This document shows, piece by piece, positions 33,008 to 44,334 of a stretch of 64,000 nucleotides of DNA. Each line of letters starts with the position of its first letter. Positions within the stretch are counted from its first letter, which is position 1. The notes under the pieces were generated by a model that did no database searches, had not been told where the DNA came from, and saw only the letters and a program-made list of their open reading frames with translations. The position numbers and the translations under genes are program-made. This DNA comes from Peronospora farinosa (lineage: Eukaryota > Oomycota > Peronosporomycetes > Peronosporales > Peronosporaceae), in assembly GCA_947646735.1 (NCBI GenBank), contig CANTFK010000663.1, positions 1 through 64,000 on the forward strand, given 5' to 3'.

Positions 33008-34752
33008 CAGCCCCTCATCGATAGAATATCGATGGAGGCTCGCACTAATCGTGCCGACAATTTAATGTCCGAGTCTTTAAACTCATCACTGCCGAGAGCA
33101 TGTAGCAACGCTATACAGTGATCATCTTTAGCATACGCCGTATGAATGAGATCTGTGATAGAAGACGACAACGTCGTCACATGAGCAAGCTCATAATCAG
33201 GTCTGCGTGACAACACATCAGCCAAAGCATTTTGCTTGCCCGGCTTAATTTCACCTCGAATTTATATTCGGCAAAGAATGACAGCCATCTGGCCATTCTC
33301 TGCGAGAGATGCGGCGACTGAGTCGCAGTGCGTAACGACGCATGATCGGTATAAATCACAAAAGGCTTTGAGCCCAGCAGATGAACTCTGAATTTGACCA
33401 GGGCATACTTCATCGCAAGTAGCTCTTTGTCATGAACTGGATAGTTCTTTTCTACAGCTTTCAGCTGGCGAGATTCAAAAGCGATTGCACGCTCACGGCC
33501 TTCATCATCTGTTTGTAACAGAGCACTGCCAATGGCAAAATCCGACGCGTCACAGACGACGCTAAACGGTCGATCAGGGTCTGGCAAAGCCAAAATAGGA
33601 TATGAAGAAGGCTAGCCTTCACCGCTTGAAAAGCATCCTCGTGCTCGGTCTGCCAACACCATTCCACATCCTTTTTAAGGAGATTGGATAACGGCCGATC
33701 CATATCAGCGTAATTCTCGCTATACTTGTGTAAGTAATTGGCAAGGCCAAGCCATTTACGCAAGTCCTTTTGAGACTGTGGAACAGGCCAATCGACTATG
33801 GCTTTGACTTTGGCGGGATCCGCTCGTAGGCCCCGCTTCGCAATGAAGCACCCTAGAAAAGGAATCTCTTCGGCCCCGAAGATGAACTTAGATGCATTAG
33901 CATATAATTTATTAGTGCGCATGCACTCGAGCACTGCTCGTAAATGAACAATATGGTTCTCAATATCTGACCGCCCATGTTCAGCTCGGCTATGGACAAA
34001 AATGTCATCAAAGTACGTCTGTGCATAACTTCAATGGGGTCGAAACAATTGCGTCACCAACCGGTTAAACGTAGCCGGAGCATTAGATAGCCCCTGGGGC
34101 ATCACTAACCACTCCCAGAGCATACCGCTCGGAGTACTAACAGCAGTAAGCGGAATATCGCTAGCTCGCATGAGCAATTAGTAATAACCATCGACTAAGT
34201 CGAGAGCACTGTACATGGTACAACCGACCATATTGTTCTAAAGAACATCCTTTCTAGGTATCGGTGTCTGTGCAGGTATAGTGGCCGCATTGAGCTTATT
34301 ATAAGCATGAACGATACGCCATCTACCATTTGGTTTCTTAACACAGAAAGTGGGTGTCGAGTGCGGGGATTTACTCTCACGCACCATGCCCGCCGCGTGC
34401 TTTGCACGAAAGAACTCGTCAATGACGTCACACTGTTCTTTGGGTAAAGGCCACTGCCGTGTTACACAGTATTTGGTTCCAGGAACCAAGTCAATTTCAT
34501 GACGTACACCCCTATCAGGTGGTAGAACCGACGGTGGATCGTGACATGGAATTCCCTAACTAAAGGATAGTAGGGATCTGAAGGGTTTTTCAGAATAGAT
34601 GCCCCACTACGTGCACTTAGTGCCGCTTTGGTATCTTCAAGGACTGTCTCATCGACAAGCGAGGATGAGTTCAACTCGAGGTTAGGTCGAATGACCACCA
34701 TATCGGATAGAGCACCTGCCTTCAAGGCCTGATGAAATTCATCCACAGACAT
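32986..34752 (-). pseudogene. Gypsy element 2 reverse transcriptase and RNase H
   Basis: 34462-34752 is the lead-in ([20 protein letters not shown]). 34238-34489 is the N-terminal RT ([35 protein letters not shown]). The catalytic motif is TYFDDIFVHS near 34000, preceded by an in-frame stop. 33461-33934 covers thumb and connection (LGLANYLHKYSENYADMDRP). 33177-33593 is RNase H with CDASDFAIGSALL, KELLAMKYAL and YTDHASLRT. At least five frame breaks separate these blocks. A 9-bp shorter run near 34545, compared with element 1, changes the RT lead-in. Confidence 0.88.
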
Positions 34753-34804
34753 TTCGTCTAGCTCTAAAAGAGCATTTAATGATGGGAGGGCCTCAAGGTC
34801 AACC

Positions 34805-36076
34805 TCACCATGTCACTCCGTTGACCAGGGTGTACAACTGGTCATTGACATTACTACGCGATAAAACAGACGCTTTGCGTCTCGCAGCCGCCATCTGGCG
34901 CCGCTGTCGTCTCATTGATGAGACCGTACTCTTCAAAGTACTTGGGATATTATCATCCCCAAGGTCAACAGACCCCTTGTCGTTTACTTGCCCTATGCGA
35001 GGGCCGATGTCATTACCGACACACAGTGGGTCACTAGTACCAGTGACTTCACTAACAAGGTCATCGACCTTCACTTGCTCTATACGAGAGCCGATGTCAT
35101 TATCGACATCCAGTGAATAGCATTTACAGCCAATATCACTAACAAGGTCATCGACCTTTACTTGCTCTATACGAGAGCCGATGTCATTACCGACATCCAG
35201 TGAATTGCATTTACAGCCAATATCACTAACAAGGTCATCGACCTTTACTTGCTCTATACGAGAGCCGATGTCATTACCGACATCCAGTGAATTGCATTTA
35301 CAGCCAATATCACTAACAAGGTCATCGACCTTCACTTGCTCTATACGAGAGCCGATGTCATTACCGACATCCAGTAAATCGCATTTACAGCCAATATTAC
35401 TAACAAGGTCATCGACCTTAACTTGCTCTATACGAGAGCCGATGTCATTACCGACATCCAGTGTCTCCATATTACTTTGAGTATCACTCAACGGAGTACG
35501 TGCCGTTCCACTAAGTGTCATTGAGCTCTGCTCGACACTATTATTGTTGACATCGGAGTTTATCAACTCAGACACTCCAATGTCCAGCACACTAACTGAA
35601 TCAGTTAATGGCTCGCGCCAATAGCACTTTTGTTTTCTAGCGAAGGTGGGTTCATGACTCTCCAAAGCTTCGCTAGGAACATTGCGCGTTGCGCCTAAAG
35701 TTTTGGATCTCCAATCGATCCACGGCTCATGGCGTTCCAGCCAGGCCATACCGAGAATGAGATCATATCTCGAGTACAAATCTAGGACAAGACAGCGTTC
35801 AACGCTGTTGAAGTCTAAGAACTTCACACCTAAGTTCAACGGAACTTTAGGAACGGTGACACGTACACCTGTTGCGAGGCGCACGGTTATACTGTCACCC
35901 TCTTGCGCTTCTAGCGCCTCAGCGTACAGCTGACTCCCTTCAAGGGAACGACGTCGGACATAATTACCTGACGCCCCTGAGTCAATTAAAATTAACCATG
36001 GTTTCTCAAAACCCTTAACGGTTGCCGACACAACCAACAAGCCTGGCTTGTAACCTTTTTCTATGGAAGCATTCAC
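34805..36076 (-). pseudogene. Gypsy element 2 protease region with tandem repeats, 423 aa open
   Basis: The open frame begins at an ATG at 36076 (MNASIEKGYKPGLLVVSATV), with the retropepsin active site ILIDSGASGNYVRRRS at residues about 29-44 and DLILGMAWLERHEPWIDWR at its end. A Ser/Asn-rich linker follows, then the 29-residue repeats, then a tail (SSMRRQRRQMAAARRK). This is the longest uninterrupted pol piece in the element. It would normally be part of a Gag-Pol polyprotein, so the ATG is probably not a true start. Confidence 0.85.
34985..35480 (-). repeat. Tandem 87-bp (29-residue) repeats in element 2 pol
   Basis: Five full units and one diverged unit. The unit reads DVGNDIGSRIEQVKVDDLVS then DIGCKCNSL; variable positions are N/D before IGCKC and D/N/Y after it. 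The unit next to RT is diverged (LCVGNDIGPRIGQVNDKGSV). The repeats are in frame with the protease, so copy-number changes would not break the polyprotein. Confidence 0.92.
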
Positions 36077-36122
36077 AGAACCACCTGGGGCTAAGCCCTG
36101 TTTAACTTTACCTCCTAAATAT

Positions 36123-37170
36123 TTAACAGAACTTAGTTCTTTCCCAGTAGGGCGCCCCGCGCCTACTGGGAGTTGACGTTTTCCCCTGCGGTGCTCGCCT
36201 TTTAGCTAGGAGCAGGGTTTCGGCTCTGCCGATTTGAACGTTGCTTTCGCAACGGACAGCTAGGGCGGAGATGCCTATTGCTTCCGCACATGTAACATCT
36301 ACGGATTTTACCTTGCTGCTCAGCAGCTTGAAGCTCAGCTTCTTCAGCATGGCTGAGGTCCATGGGTTCCGCCCTGTTAGAGGTATTTGATTGATACCAT
36401 GGCAGACCATATCGAGTAGATTTGAAAATTATTCAGCGTTAAACGCTATGCTTACTACCTCTTCGAAAGTCGAAGTCTGGACACGGAAAACTTCCGTTCT
36501 GGCGACCCCAGTGCGAAGACCTTCCATAAAAATGGTTACTCGGACTTCCTCTGCCAGTGGGTCCTGCTGCATAGCAGCAATGAGAGTTCTCAACTCTTGG
36601 ACATAGTCCGACAATTCTTTCTTACCCTGTCGGGTAGCTAGGAAGCGTGAGCGCACACGATATGCCTGATTAGGCGGTGCAAACACGCAAGTTAATTGCT
36701 TTTTAAGTATTTCCCACGTGGGAAATGCGGCATTTACAGAGACATCGCTCGTTAGAGCCCACTCTCTAGCTCTTCCACCGAGCTTAGAAATGGCCAGACC
36801 AACTCTTTGCTTATCTTACACAAGCATGGCGGCATCCATTGCCATTTCAACTTCTCGGATACAGAGGAGAAGATTTTCTCCCTCCTTTCCCTCAAAGGTC
36901 TTTACGTTTAAAACGAGTGGGCGAGCTTTTGGCTCTGCATCGGGCACAGGTACCGGGATTTACTGTGTAGGCGCAGCTGACGCTGCCTGGTCATGGACCT
37001 GCCCGAGGAGCGTTGCTTCATAACGCATAAAGGCCTCAAGACGAGCATTTAGAACCTCGGGGCCTTGGGCCAAAAGGCCTCGATCTGATCGGGCCCGACG
37101 AACGCAGATAGTTTATCTAGACGAGTCGTTGTGCCTCAGAGAGGTTATTTTGATTCTCCATTCTCACAGA
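36123..37170 (-). pseudogene. Gypsy element 2 gag
   Basis: Near-identical to the element 1 gag. The capsid core is at 36429-36686 ([40 protein letters not shown]). The CCHC knuckle reads CYMCGSNRHLRPSC in a second frame near 36280. The N-terminal part has a one-base deletion near 37120 compared with element 1, so the start region is out of frame. Stops are shared with element 1 (for example near 36810), which implies that both copies descend from an already defective gag or that these stops are bypassed. Confidence 0.82.
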
Positions 37171-37203
37171 GGGTCAGTCTTTAAAGACTCAGGTGTAGGA
37201 TTG

Positions 37204-37221
37204 ACTACAAGTGCTACCAAG
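37204..37221 (-). promoter_or_regulatory. Putative primer-binding site of element 2
   Basis: Minus strand TTGGTAGCACTTGTAGT directly inside the 5' LTR, matching the site of elements 1 and 3. Confidence 0.55.
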
Positions 37222-37862
37222 TGTAGCGGAGCTGCACAGCTCTTTAGCCAGAGGAAGACTTTTGGATGGAAGCCTCTTAGTTCTAGAGAACTAAATAGAG
37301 TTAAGGCTAAAAGCCACTTAGTTCTAAGGAACTAATTAAACGACTTAAAGTCACCCTGTTCTAAGGAACTAGGAAAGAGACTTTTAGTCAATTAAGCAAT
37401 ATGCTTAAGGTTCAGAGAACCAACGCACAGAGTGCAAGAAAAAACTAGAAGATTAGGGGTTCAGAGAACCAACGCACGAAGTGCACAAGAGAACAAGTCA
37501 GAACGACTTGCGATCTTAAACTCAAAAGGAGAACTGATTATATTTATGCTTTAAGATTTTATGAATAGTCCTACTCTAAGTACACTACACTAGATTAATT
37601 ACTATAATAGTAATTATTATATGCAGACTTTGCTATTGGACGATGTATCGTCTAAACATCTGTGTATGATGTACTCAATGCAGCGTTAGTGATTTATCGA
37701 ATCCCAATCGATAAGATACGGTATTACCGAATACCGTATTATAACGCTCATACTTAATACCTCTCTAAAGAGAAGTATAATAATGCATTATATGCAATAG
37801 AAAGGAGAGTTTAAGCGTAAACTCTCGGAAAGACGCTACAACCGTCGTGTAACCCCGTTACA
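37222..37862 (-). repeat. 5' LTR of element 2 (family A)
   Basis: 641 bp, plus-strand ends TGTAGCGGAGCTGCACAG and GTAACCCCGTTACA. Nearly identical to the 3' LTR at 29797-30436. Its outer end abuts the 3' end of an inverted Helitron (TAGGGTGTGTGCCCGTCG). Confidence 0.92.
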
Positions 37863-39654
37863 TAGGGTGTGTGCCCGTCGCTCCGACAAATAATACGGCG
37901 AATCCTACGCTGATAGTATATTGTCCCATTCAGGGTTTTCACCCGTCGGAACGACCGACATGGTTTATGCTATTATTAATACATATATAGGGGTGTTCCC
38001 GTCGTTTCGACCGATAGGTGCACAAATTTGACGCTGATCGTAGGTGCACTGATCGTATATTGACTTTGGTGATTGATTAGTTCTAAGTGTAATGTGTATG
38101 AAGGTCAATGTATACCTGTCGTTTCGAAAGTTATGGTGTTCACCCGTCGTTTCGACGAACATGGTCTGCCTTTTGACCTGTAAACTCATCATTTAACGTT
38201 AGATAATTAGATTGACTCAGGGTATAGATAAATATGAAGGCAACGTGTACTCGACGTTTCGTAAAACTTTTATATGATCACCCGTCGTTCCAACGGTACG
38301 AAGTTGTATATACAGGCTTTGTAAGCGCAACAATCTGCTAGGATGTTTACCCGTCGTTCCGACGGTGTATATTCGATTATATAGGCATCATAAGCGCAGT
38401 GATTTGCTTGAGTATTCACCCATTGGACATGCGTGCATAAATTACGCTAATAGTATATGGGCAACTTTAACGCAGCGTTTCGTCAGGGCATTCACCGGTC
38501 GTTCCGACAGTGCGAAGTAGTATATATATGCATCATTTAATTGATAAATCGGGTCGGCTAAGGTTAATAGTGATGGGTATGAAACTCAATGTGTACCCTT
38601 CGTTCCGTGCATTCTTTCTTTAATGATATAGCATGATATAGCATGATGGACGGAGTTATTATGAAGATTTTACTGTACAAATTTTAGTCATGGTACCCCT
38701 TTCTATAAATGGATGTCCGACGAAATTTATTGCTATACCTGATACATATTACTAATTAAAAACTAAAAATTAAAAGATGAAAATAGGCTTACGTTTATGC
38801 AAATAAGTAGTTGTGTTCATCCGACGTTGCGACGGAAAGGTCCGAGCGAACCATAAATATAAGTAAATTAAATGGAAAGGACCGAATGTTGGTGTGTCAA
38901 TAAGCTTTTTTCATGCTACTTTCAGATTATATGCAGCTTTTTGAAACTAAGGTTTAGGATCTTAGTCCGTCATTCCGACATATGGGTGCGCAAATTTAAG
39001 CTGATAGCATATTGGCCCACCATTTTACCTTATTATACATCCAGTTTACTAAGGTAAATTAATATAGTTGATAGTGAATGTCTAAGAAGAGCAAATTGTA
39101 CCTGTCGTTCCAATGGTCAATTTGTACCCGTCGTTCCGACGGACACGGTGCACGAAGCCTGCTTTTGACATTCGTACCCATCTTTTTATTTTACAACATC
39201 TGGTTGGTTTAGGAATCTAAATGAGTAAGACACAATACATATGGTTCACTTCACTTATTGTAACTGATTCCAATTCAACCTGATGATAACGCTTGATTTT
39301 GCCAATGTCAAGGTATAAAAGGTATTTGAGGACTTAGCATTTGTGGACTGAGCCCATGTTTTAATAAAGAAAATTTAAGAATGTGTCTTATTTATTACTA
39401 TTAAAAGCTGCGTTTGATATTGCATATATAGTGATGAATATGAACACGTATGTGTGCCATCGTTTCGTATATTATTGTTATAGATTGAAGCACGACAAAT
39501 TTATTCTCTGATATGGATATCTGCACATGTAGTAATAGTGCAAAATGCAGAATAGGCCATTGCAAAATGAGCCAAAAATGCAAAATCAGCCAATCCGAAT
39601 GCCGGAAAAGGATCAAACGGACGGACGGACAGTATTCTTTTATTATACAGAAGA
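37863..39654 (-). mobile_element. Non-autonomous Helitron 4, inverted relative of Helitron 2
   Basis: On the minus strand it begins at 39654 with TCTTCTGTATAATAAAAGAA and GTCCGTCCGTCCG, preceded by A, as expected for a Helitron 5' end. It runs to 37863, where the hairpin GTCGGAGCGAC and CACACACCCTA meet the LTR. About a dozen diverged hairpins (CCGTCGTTCCGACGG on the plus strand near 38355 and 39130) occur on the way. The block 38870-39060 is almost exactly the reverse complement of 23159-23340 in Helitron 2. No ORF of its own. Confidence 0.7.
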
Positions 39655-39774
39655 TTATATAGATTTGAGCAATTGACAGAGAAAGACGACTTTATCTGAC
39701 ACTAGTTTTGAAAAAGTACAAAACAATAACATTTGTTAGTCAATCGATTGCCACCACACACTGTCAACTACATC

Positions 39775-42700
39775 ATGCTGCGTCATGTGTCGTCTGCGTC
39801 AGTGCGACTGTGCACTCAGCATCTACACCATACCAGTTGCCGTAGCTTCTCATCGATTTTAAAGAGGGGTGACGGTTGCAAGTCTCTGCAGGTGGGCGAA
39901 ATGTATCACAACTTTACGTTAGAGCGAGTGGCGACTGTACCCGAGTACGGCGTGGACGCTCTAGAGCTGCGCCATGAGCCAACAAAGGCTAAGTATTTGC
40001 ATCTTGACGCCAAAGATCCTAACAACGTCTTTGCTATTATGTTTCGATCGCCGCCCAATAACTCGACGGGTGTCGCGCATATTTTGGAACACACGACGTT
40101 GTGTGGATCCAAGCGCTTCCCCGTGCGCGACCCGTTCTTTAACATGATTAAACGCAGTCTTAACACATACATGAACGCTCTCACAGGTGCAGATCACACC
40201 ATGTACCCGTTCTCGACTACCAACGCTAAGGACTGGCGCAATCTTATGAGTGTGTATCTGGACGCAGTCTTCTTCCCTAACTTGTCAAAGCTCGATTTCT
40301 TGCAGGAGGGACATCGACTTGAAATCAATGAAAAAAAGGATGGAGAAGGACAGCTTATGTATAAGGGAGTCGTGCTGAATGAGATGAAAGGAGTACTCTC
40401 GGACAGTAACAACCTCTTCGGTACGCGATTGCAACAGGAACTCATGCAAGGCAGTATCTACGAACATGTAAGTGGAGGCGACCCAAAGCATATTCCATCT
40501 CTTACGTATGAAGACCTCCGTGACTTTCACAATAAGAATTATCACCCGTCCAACTGCTGCTTTTACTCCTACGGTGACTTGTCACTTACGGATCACCTGG
40601 CTTATCTCGACCACGAGATCCTTAATAAGTTTGACTACCACGCTGAATCGGCGGCCATTAAAGTAGACACGGAGGGATTTAATTTGTACAAGACAAACTC
40701 GACAAATTCGGAGTTGATTGTTATTGATGGTCCTAGCAGCAACATGACCAGTGATGCTGCTGATCCCAACACGAAGTATTGTATGAGCAAGTTTGTCGAC
40801 GTGAAGTCTACAGACCCTTTCTCGACCTTTGTGTTGCGAATCGTGAGCTATTTGCTGACAAATGGACCGGCGTCTCCATTGTATAAAGCACTGATCGACT
40901 CTAATATTGCACAAGACTTTTCAGTTGGTACGGGATTCGACACATCCACGTACTACCCTACGTTCGGTGTTGGTGTAGAGGGTATTGAAGGTGGAGAAGC
41001 TGCAGTGCCTGCTATTCGCATAGCTGTGCACAACGCGTTAAAGAGAGTGGTTGCTGATGGCTTTGAGAAAGAACGAGTGGACGGACTTCTACATCAATTA
41101 GAGTTAAGTCTCAAGCATGTGACGGGAAACTTTGGGCTGCAGCTTATGCACGGCATAAGCTCCGTCTGGACTCATGGAGGAGACCTTCTTGAGAACTTGC
41201 AGCTGAATCCTTTACTAAAGCGTCTGGACGTCGAAATGGCTCGCGAACCGAAATTCCTTGAAAGTTACGTGCGGGATTACCTCATGCGCGATAATCTGCG
41301 CGAAGTCCAGATGCTTATGCTTCCTTCTGAGACTTTTGTGCGCGATCAGGAACGCCGCGAACAGGAGAACCTGGCTGCTACACTCATGCAGCTGTCCAAC
41401 GCTGACCTAGACCGTATCGCGCAGACCGCAAAGGAGCTTAAGCGATATCAGCAGAAGAAACAGCCTGTGGAATGTCTGCCCACACTAAATCTGAATGACA
41501 TTCCGCGCATTGAAGAAGGCAATTTTGACCATATCGACAAAACACAGCTTATCTCGACATTGGCGGAATTTGTGCGCGTACCTTCTACCAACGAAATTAC
41601 GTACTTGCGCCTTCTTTTTGATCTGGGAGCGCTGCCACAAGCGTACCATCGATACATAAACGTTTTTACGACAGTGTTTGGATCTCTGGGCACCTCGCGC
41701 TACGCTTACGATGAGCTTCCCACGATTATTTCAAACTGCAGCGGAGGCGTATCGTGCTCAGTAATGACGGCCCCATCGCTCACGGATGTTTTTGGTGAGC
41801 CCAGCGAACAATCACTTTTGCTGGAGACAATGTGTCTGCCTTACAAAGTGGACCAAACGCTAAGTCTTTTGCACGAAGTACTCACTGACACACAGTTTTC
41901 TAGTGAAGAAAACCTGCGCCAGCTGCGTCTTCTTTTGCAGAGTAGCGCATCTAGCGCTAGCAGCAGCATTTCGTCATCCGGCGCTGCCCTAGCTGCGACA
42001 CGCTCACGTGTTGGTCTCTCTCCTGCAGGTATGTACGACGAGTTATACAGCGGTTTAACGCAGATTGAGCAGCTCCAAAGCTGGGCACAGTGCTCCAATG
42101 ATGAGCTGCATCAGATTGCCTGTGTACTACAGGACATCGCGCGCATAGTGTTTTCACCCGCGAATCTGCGCCTGTCTGTTGTGACGGAGGACAAGCTTCG
42201 TTCTCAGGTAGAGCAATCCTTGGCGTCCAAACTTCTCCAGCCACTGGCTGGATCGATATCGATGGCAGACGCTGCGTCGCTAACGCTTGTAAACGAAGAG
42301 CTCAAGTTGCCTAGTGTGTCGACCAAGGACTATTTTGCCTTCCCCGTCTCGGTTAACTTTGTAGTGGAGACGCAGCCGTCTGTGTCATTTGCACACGAGG
42401 ATCACGTACCGCTCACTGTGCTGGCACAAATTATGTCGTCGTGTTATCTGCACCAGCATGTACGTGAGCAGGGCGGAGCCTACGGATCCGGCGTCTCTCA
42501 GAATGAGGGTTCCTTTTCGATGAGCTCTCATTACGACCCGAACACGTTCAAGACGCTTGACGCTTATGACGGTGCACGTCAATGGGTTGTCAATGAAGAG
42601 TTTTCGAACCGTGACGTGCAGGAAGCGCTGCTGTCGGTGTTTGCTAATGTTGACGCCCCAAAGACTCCGTCCATTAGGGGCCGAATGAGCTTCTTGCGTG

Positions 42701-42912
42701 GTATTACCAACGATATGCGCCAACGCCGCCGTGAACAGTACCTGTCATTGACGCGCCAAGACCTTGTTGATGTTGCGCGCAAGTACTTTCAAGAAGACAC
42801 GCCTGATACACGCACTGTTATTATCGGCAAGGATGGCGACGATCTTTACGAGTTCTCGGACAAGGGTTTCAACGTGCAGCGCTTTGCTTCTACAACTTCG
42901 TTAGTCAAATAG
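39775..42912 (+). CDS. PreP: Presequence protease, M16C metalloprotease (PreP/PITRM1), mitochondrial
   Basis: Zinc oligopeptidase that degrades cleaved targeting peptides and other short peptides in the mitochondrial matrix. 1045 aa, no intron, start at the ATG at 39775. The first 35 residues are rich in Arg, Ser and His without acids (MLRHVSSASVRLCTQHLHHT), typical of a mitochondrial presequence. The inverted zinc motif HILEH is at residues 102-106, and the third ligand is Glu203 in NEMKGVLSD. The C-terminal M16 domain keeps REQGGAYGSGVSQNEGSFSM, the substrate-contact region of the family. Length matches the usual 1000-1050 aa. It lies in a gene island right after the Helitron block and converges with the PX-RING gene, 174 bp between stops. 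The family call is firm; mitochondrial location is inferred. Confidence 0.95.
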   Translation: MLRHVSSASVRLCTQHLHHTSCRSFSSILKRGDGCKSLQVGEMYHNFTLERVATVPEYGVDALELRHEPTKAKYLHLDAKDPNNVFAIMFRSPPNNSTGVAHILEHTTLCGSKRFPVRDPFFNMIKRSLNTYMNALTGADHTMYPFSTTNAKDWRNLMSVYLDAVFFPNLSKLDFLQEGHRLEINEKKDGEGQLMYKGVVLNEMKGVLSDSNNLFGTRLQQELMQGSIYEHVSGGDPKHIPSLTYEDLRDFHNKNYHPSNCCFYSYGDLSLTDHLAYLDHEILNKFDYHAESAAIKVDTEGFNLYKTNSTNSELIVIDGPSSNMTSDAADPNTKYCMSKFVDVKSTDPFSTFVLRIVSYLLTNGPASPLYKALIDSNIAQDFSVGTGFDTSTYYPTFGVGVEGIEGGEAAVPAIRIAVHNALKRVVADGFEKERVDGLLHQLELSLKHVTGNFGLQLMHGISSVWTHGGDLLENLQLNPLLKRLDVEMAREPKFLESYVRDYLMRDNLREVQMLMLPSETFVRDQERREQENLAATLMQLSNADLDRIAQTAKELKRYQQKKQPVECLPTLNLNDIPRIEEGNFDHIDKTQLISTLAEFVRVPSTNEITYLRLLFDLGALPQAYHRYINVFTTVFGSLGTSRYAYDELPTIISNCSGGVSCSVMTAPSLTDVFGEPSEQSLLLETMCLPYKVDQTLSLLHEVLTDTQFSSEENLRQLRLLLQSSASSASSSISSSGAALAATRSRVGLSPAGMYDELYSGLTQIEQLQSWAQCSNDELHQIACVLQDIARIVFSPANLRLSVVTEDKLRSQVEQSLASKLLQPLAGSISMADAASLTLVNEELKLPSVSTKDYFAFPVSVNFVVETQPSVSFAHEDHVPLTVLAQIMSSCYLHQHVREQGGAYGSGVSQNEGSFSMSSHYDPNTFKTLDAYDGARQWVVNEEFSNRDVQEALLSVFANVDAPKTPSIRGRMSFLRGITNDMRQRRREQYLSLTRQDLVDVARKYFQEDTPDTRTVIIGKDGDDLYEFSDKGFNVQRFASTTSLVK

Positions 42913-43086
42913 CATGGATAGGCCGAATAGCCACGCAACCACGAGGCATCCGTACTGTAGCAATGTAATATCAAAAACACGACTCAAACATAACTATGTA
43001 TTCGTCAGCTTGCCACGTCTGGCTACGCCTTCCGTTAGTTGTGGGTGGTACATGCACGTTCGTCTTCGTTTGTCTGGTTATGTCAC

Positions 43087-44124
43087 TTAGTAATTGTTAT
43101 TGTTCTCGTCTTCGCCCGAGATCGTACGGCAAATGGGACAGTCAAAGCGAGTGCGGTACCACTCGTTTATGCAGTGCTCGTGGAAAAAGTGTCCGCATGG
43201 CGAAAGCACGAGCTGGTTGCCGTCGAGCTCGGCCCATTCGCAGAGACATATAGGACAGGAGTCTGAGTCCACATGGACATCGCGTGGGTCAACGTACTTG
43301 AGCTGCCGGATGGATCGGACATGCTGCCGCTCGTGATCGAGCGGAAAGTGCAAAAACTCCTTAACCAGAAATCGCGTGGACGCAATTTCATTGCATACTT
43401 CCACCTCCTGCTCGGCAGAAAGGTACTCGCAAAGAGCGACAATGAACTCCTCAAGTCCGGCTGTTCGTCTGCCTACAAGGGCCGATGGGTCTTTAAACAT
43501 GACAATGCGACGAGGAAAGCCCACGTCCTTAAGTTTATCGCGTACCTCGCCACATACTGAACATCCTTTCTGCTTCTTGTGCGTTGCAAGAAGGGCCAAC
43601 AGTCGCTTGCGAAGGCGATAAAATTCCGAGTAACGTTTGCACACGACCCACTTCTGCTTGTAATAGTCGCTAGTAATTTCCAAGTGATACACGTAATAGC
43701 TACCCGAGGCGCCACGAACCAGCACAGCCTGGCAGCCCATACCCAGCTGCGTCATGGTCTCCTGGTGGATACGGCGGATGAGCACGCGCTTAGCAGCTAC
43801 GCCCTGGTCGGCGACGAGCCCGATGGGCACGTCCTGAAAGCGCTGCTGCCCTACAGACTTGGCAGGCAGGCGGTAATTCTCGGGCTGTGGAGCAAAGTTA
43901 GTGCCATAGAACGAGCTCATGTCATCCTCCACATTCTCCACGTCCTCCGAACCAGCATACGACACAGCAGCCGGGCGCTGCATTTGCTGGTTGTTCTTTG
44001 GCCGACCAGTGTCCTTGGCGTTGGGACTACTACTAAACATACTGATAATGTCGTCATTCGAGCGCGGACTGTCTTCCAGCTCGCTATCAAACCACTCGAC
44101 GTTCTCGTTCATCATCTGCGCCAT
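43087..44124 (-). CDS. PX domain and C-terminal RING-H2 finger protein, 345 aa
   Basis: Probably a membrane-associated E3 ubiquitin ligase. The N-terminal 100 residues are acidic and Ser/Asn-rich. The PX domain, about residues 135-265, starts near SGSYYVYHLEITSDYYKQKW and has the phosphoinositide-contact region CKRYSEFYRLRKRLL, then FPRRIVMFKDPSALVGRR. The RING-H2 finger at residues 290-332 has C290-x2-C293, C310-x-H312-x2-H315-x2-C318, and C329-x2-C332 in spacing expected for E2 binding. The tail is Asn-rich. No intron. PX would place it on endosomal or vacuolar membranes. It converges with PreP and diverges from the CX9C gene. Domain calls are firm; cellular role is inferred. Confidence 0.92.
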   Translation of the reverse strand: MAQMMNENVEWFDSELEDSPRSNDDIISMFSSSPNAKDTGRPKNNQQMQRPAAVSYAGSEDVENVEDDMSSFYGTNFAPQPENYRLPAKSVGQQRFQDVPIGLVADQGVAAKRVLIRRIHQETMTQLGMGCQAVLVRGASGSYYVYHLEITSDYYKQKWVVCKRYSEFYRLRKRLLALLATHKKQKGCSVCGEVRDKLKDVGFPRRIVMFKDPSALVGRRTAGLEEFIVALCEYLSAEQEVEVCNEIASTRFLVKEFLHFPLDHERQHVRSIRQLKYVDPRDVHVDSDSCPICLCEWAELDGNQLVLSPCGHFFHEHCINEWYRTRFDCPICRTISGEDENNNNY

Positions 44125-44334
44125 CGTTGCTTTTGACCTGTCAAAGTAAATATGGCAACTCGCTTTTTGCTGTCGTTAGACCTAAGAACGATGCGATCGC
44201 GCCTCTTACCGTCACGGAAAAAAGTCGCACATCGTGCGTCGTCGGATTGGGCAAAAGAAAATTGCAATATCAATACACGATTGGATAAAAAAACTTAAAA
44301 TTAAAAACACAATCTCATACAAGATTCACGCAAT
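44125..44334. promoter_or_regulatory. Shared intergenic region of divergent PX-RING and CX9C genes
   Basis: 210 bp separate the two start codons, so both promoters must lie here or overlap the genes. It is AT-rich towards the CX9C start. I cannot assign a core promoter element with confidence. Confidence 0.5.

Larger units (their letters stand above)
29797..37862 (-). mobile_element. Gypsy element 2 (family A), complete with both LTRs
   Basis: 8066 bp on the minus strand: 5' LTR 37222-37862, primer-binding site, gag, protease, 29-residue repeats, RT, RNase H, integrase, chromodomain, antisense ORF, polypurine tract and 3' LTR 29797-30436. The LTRs differ at about ten positions by eye. The gag and pol frames carry several single-base shifts and stops. 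The flanks do not match (CTTTT on the left, TAGGG on the right), so the ends come from a recombined or rearranged insertion. Confidence 0.92.

Noticed and set aside
40285..40545. Minus-strand ORFs across the PreP gene
   Set aside because: Shadows of a well-supported 1045-codon gene.
43579..44136. 185-codon plus-strand ORF
   Set aside because: Complement of the PX-RING gene, whose domains are unambiguous on the minus strand.
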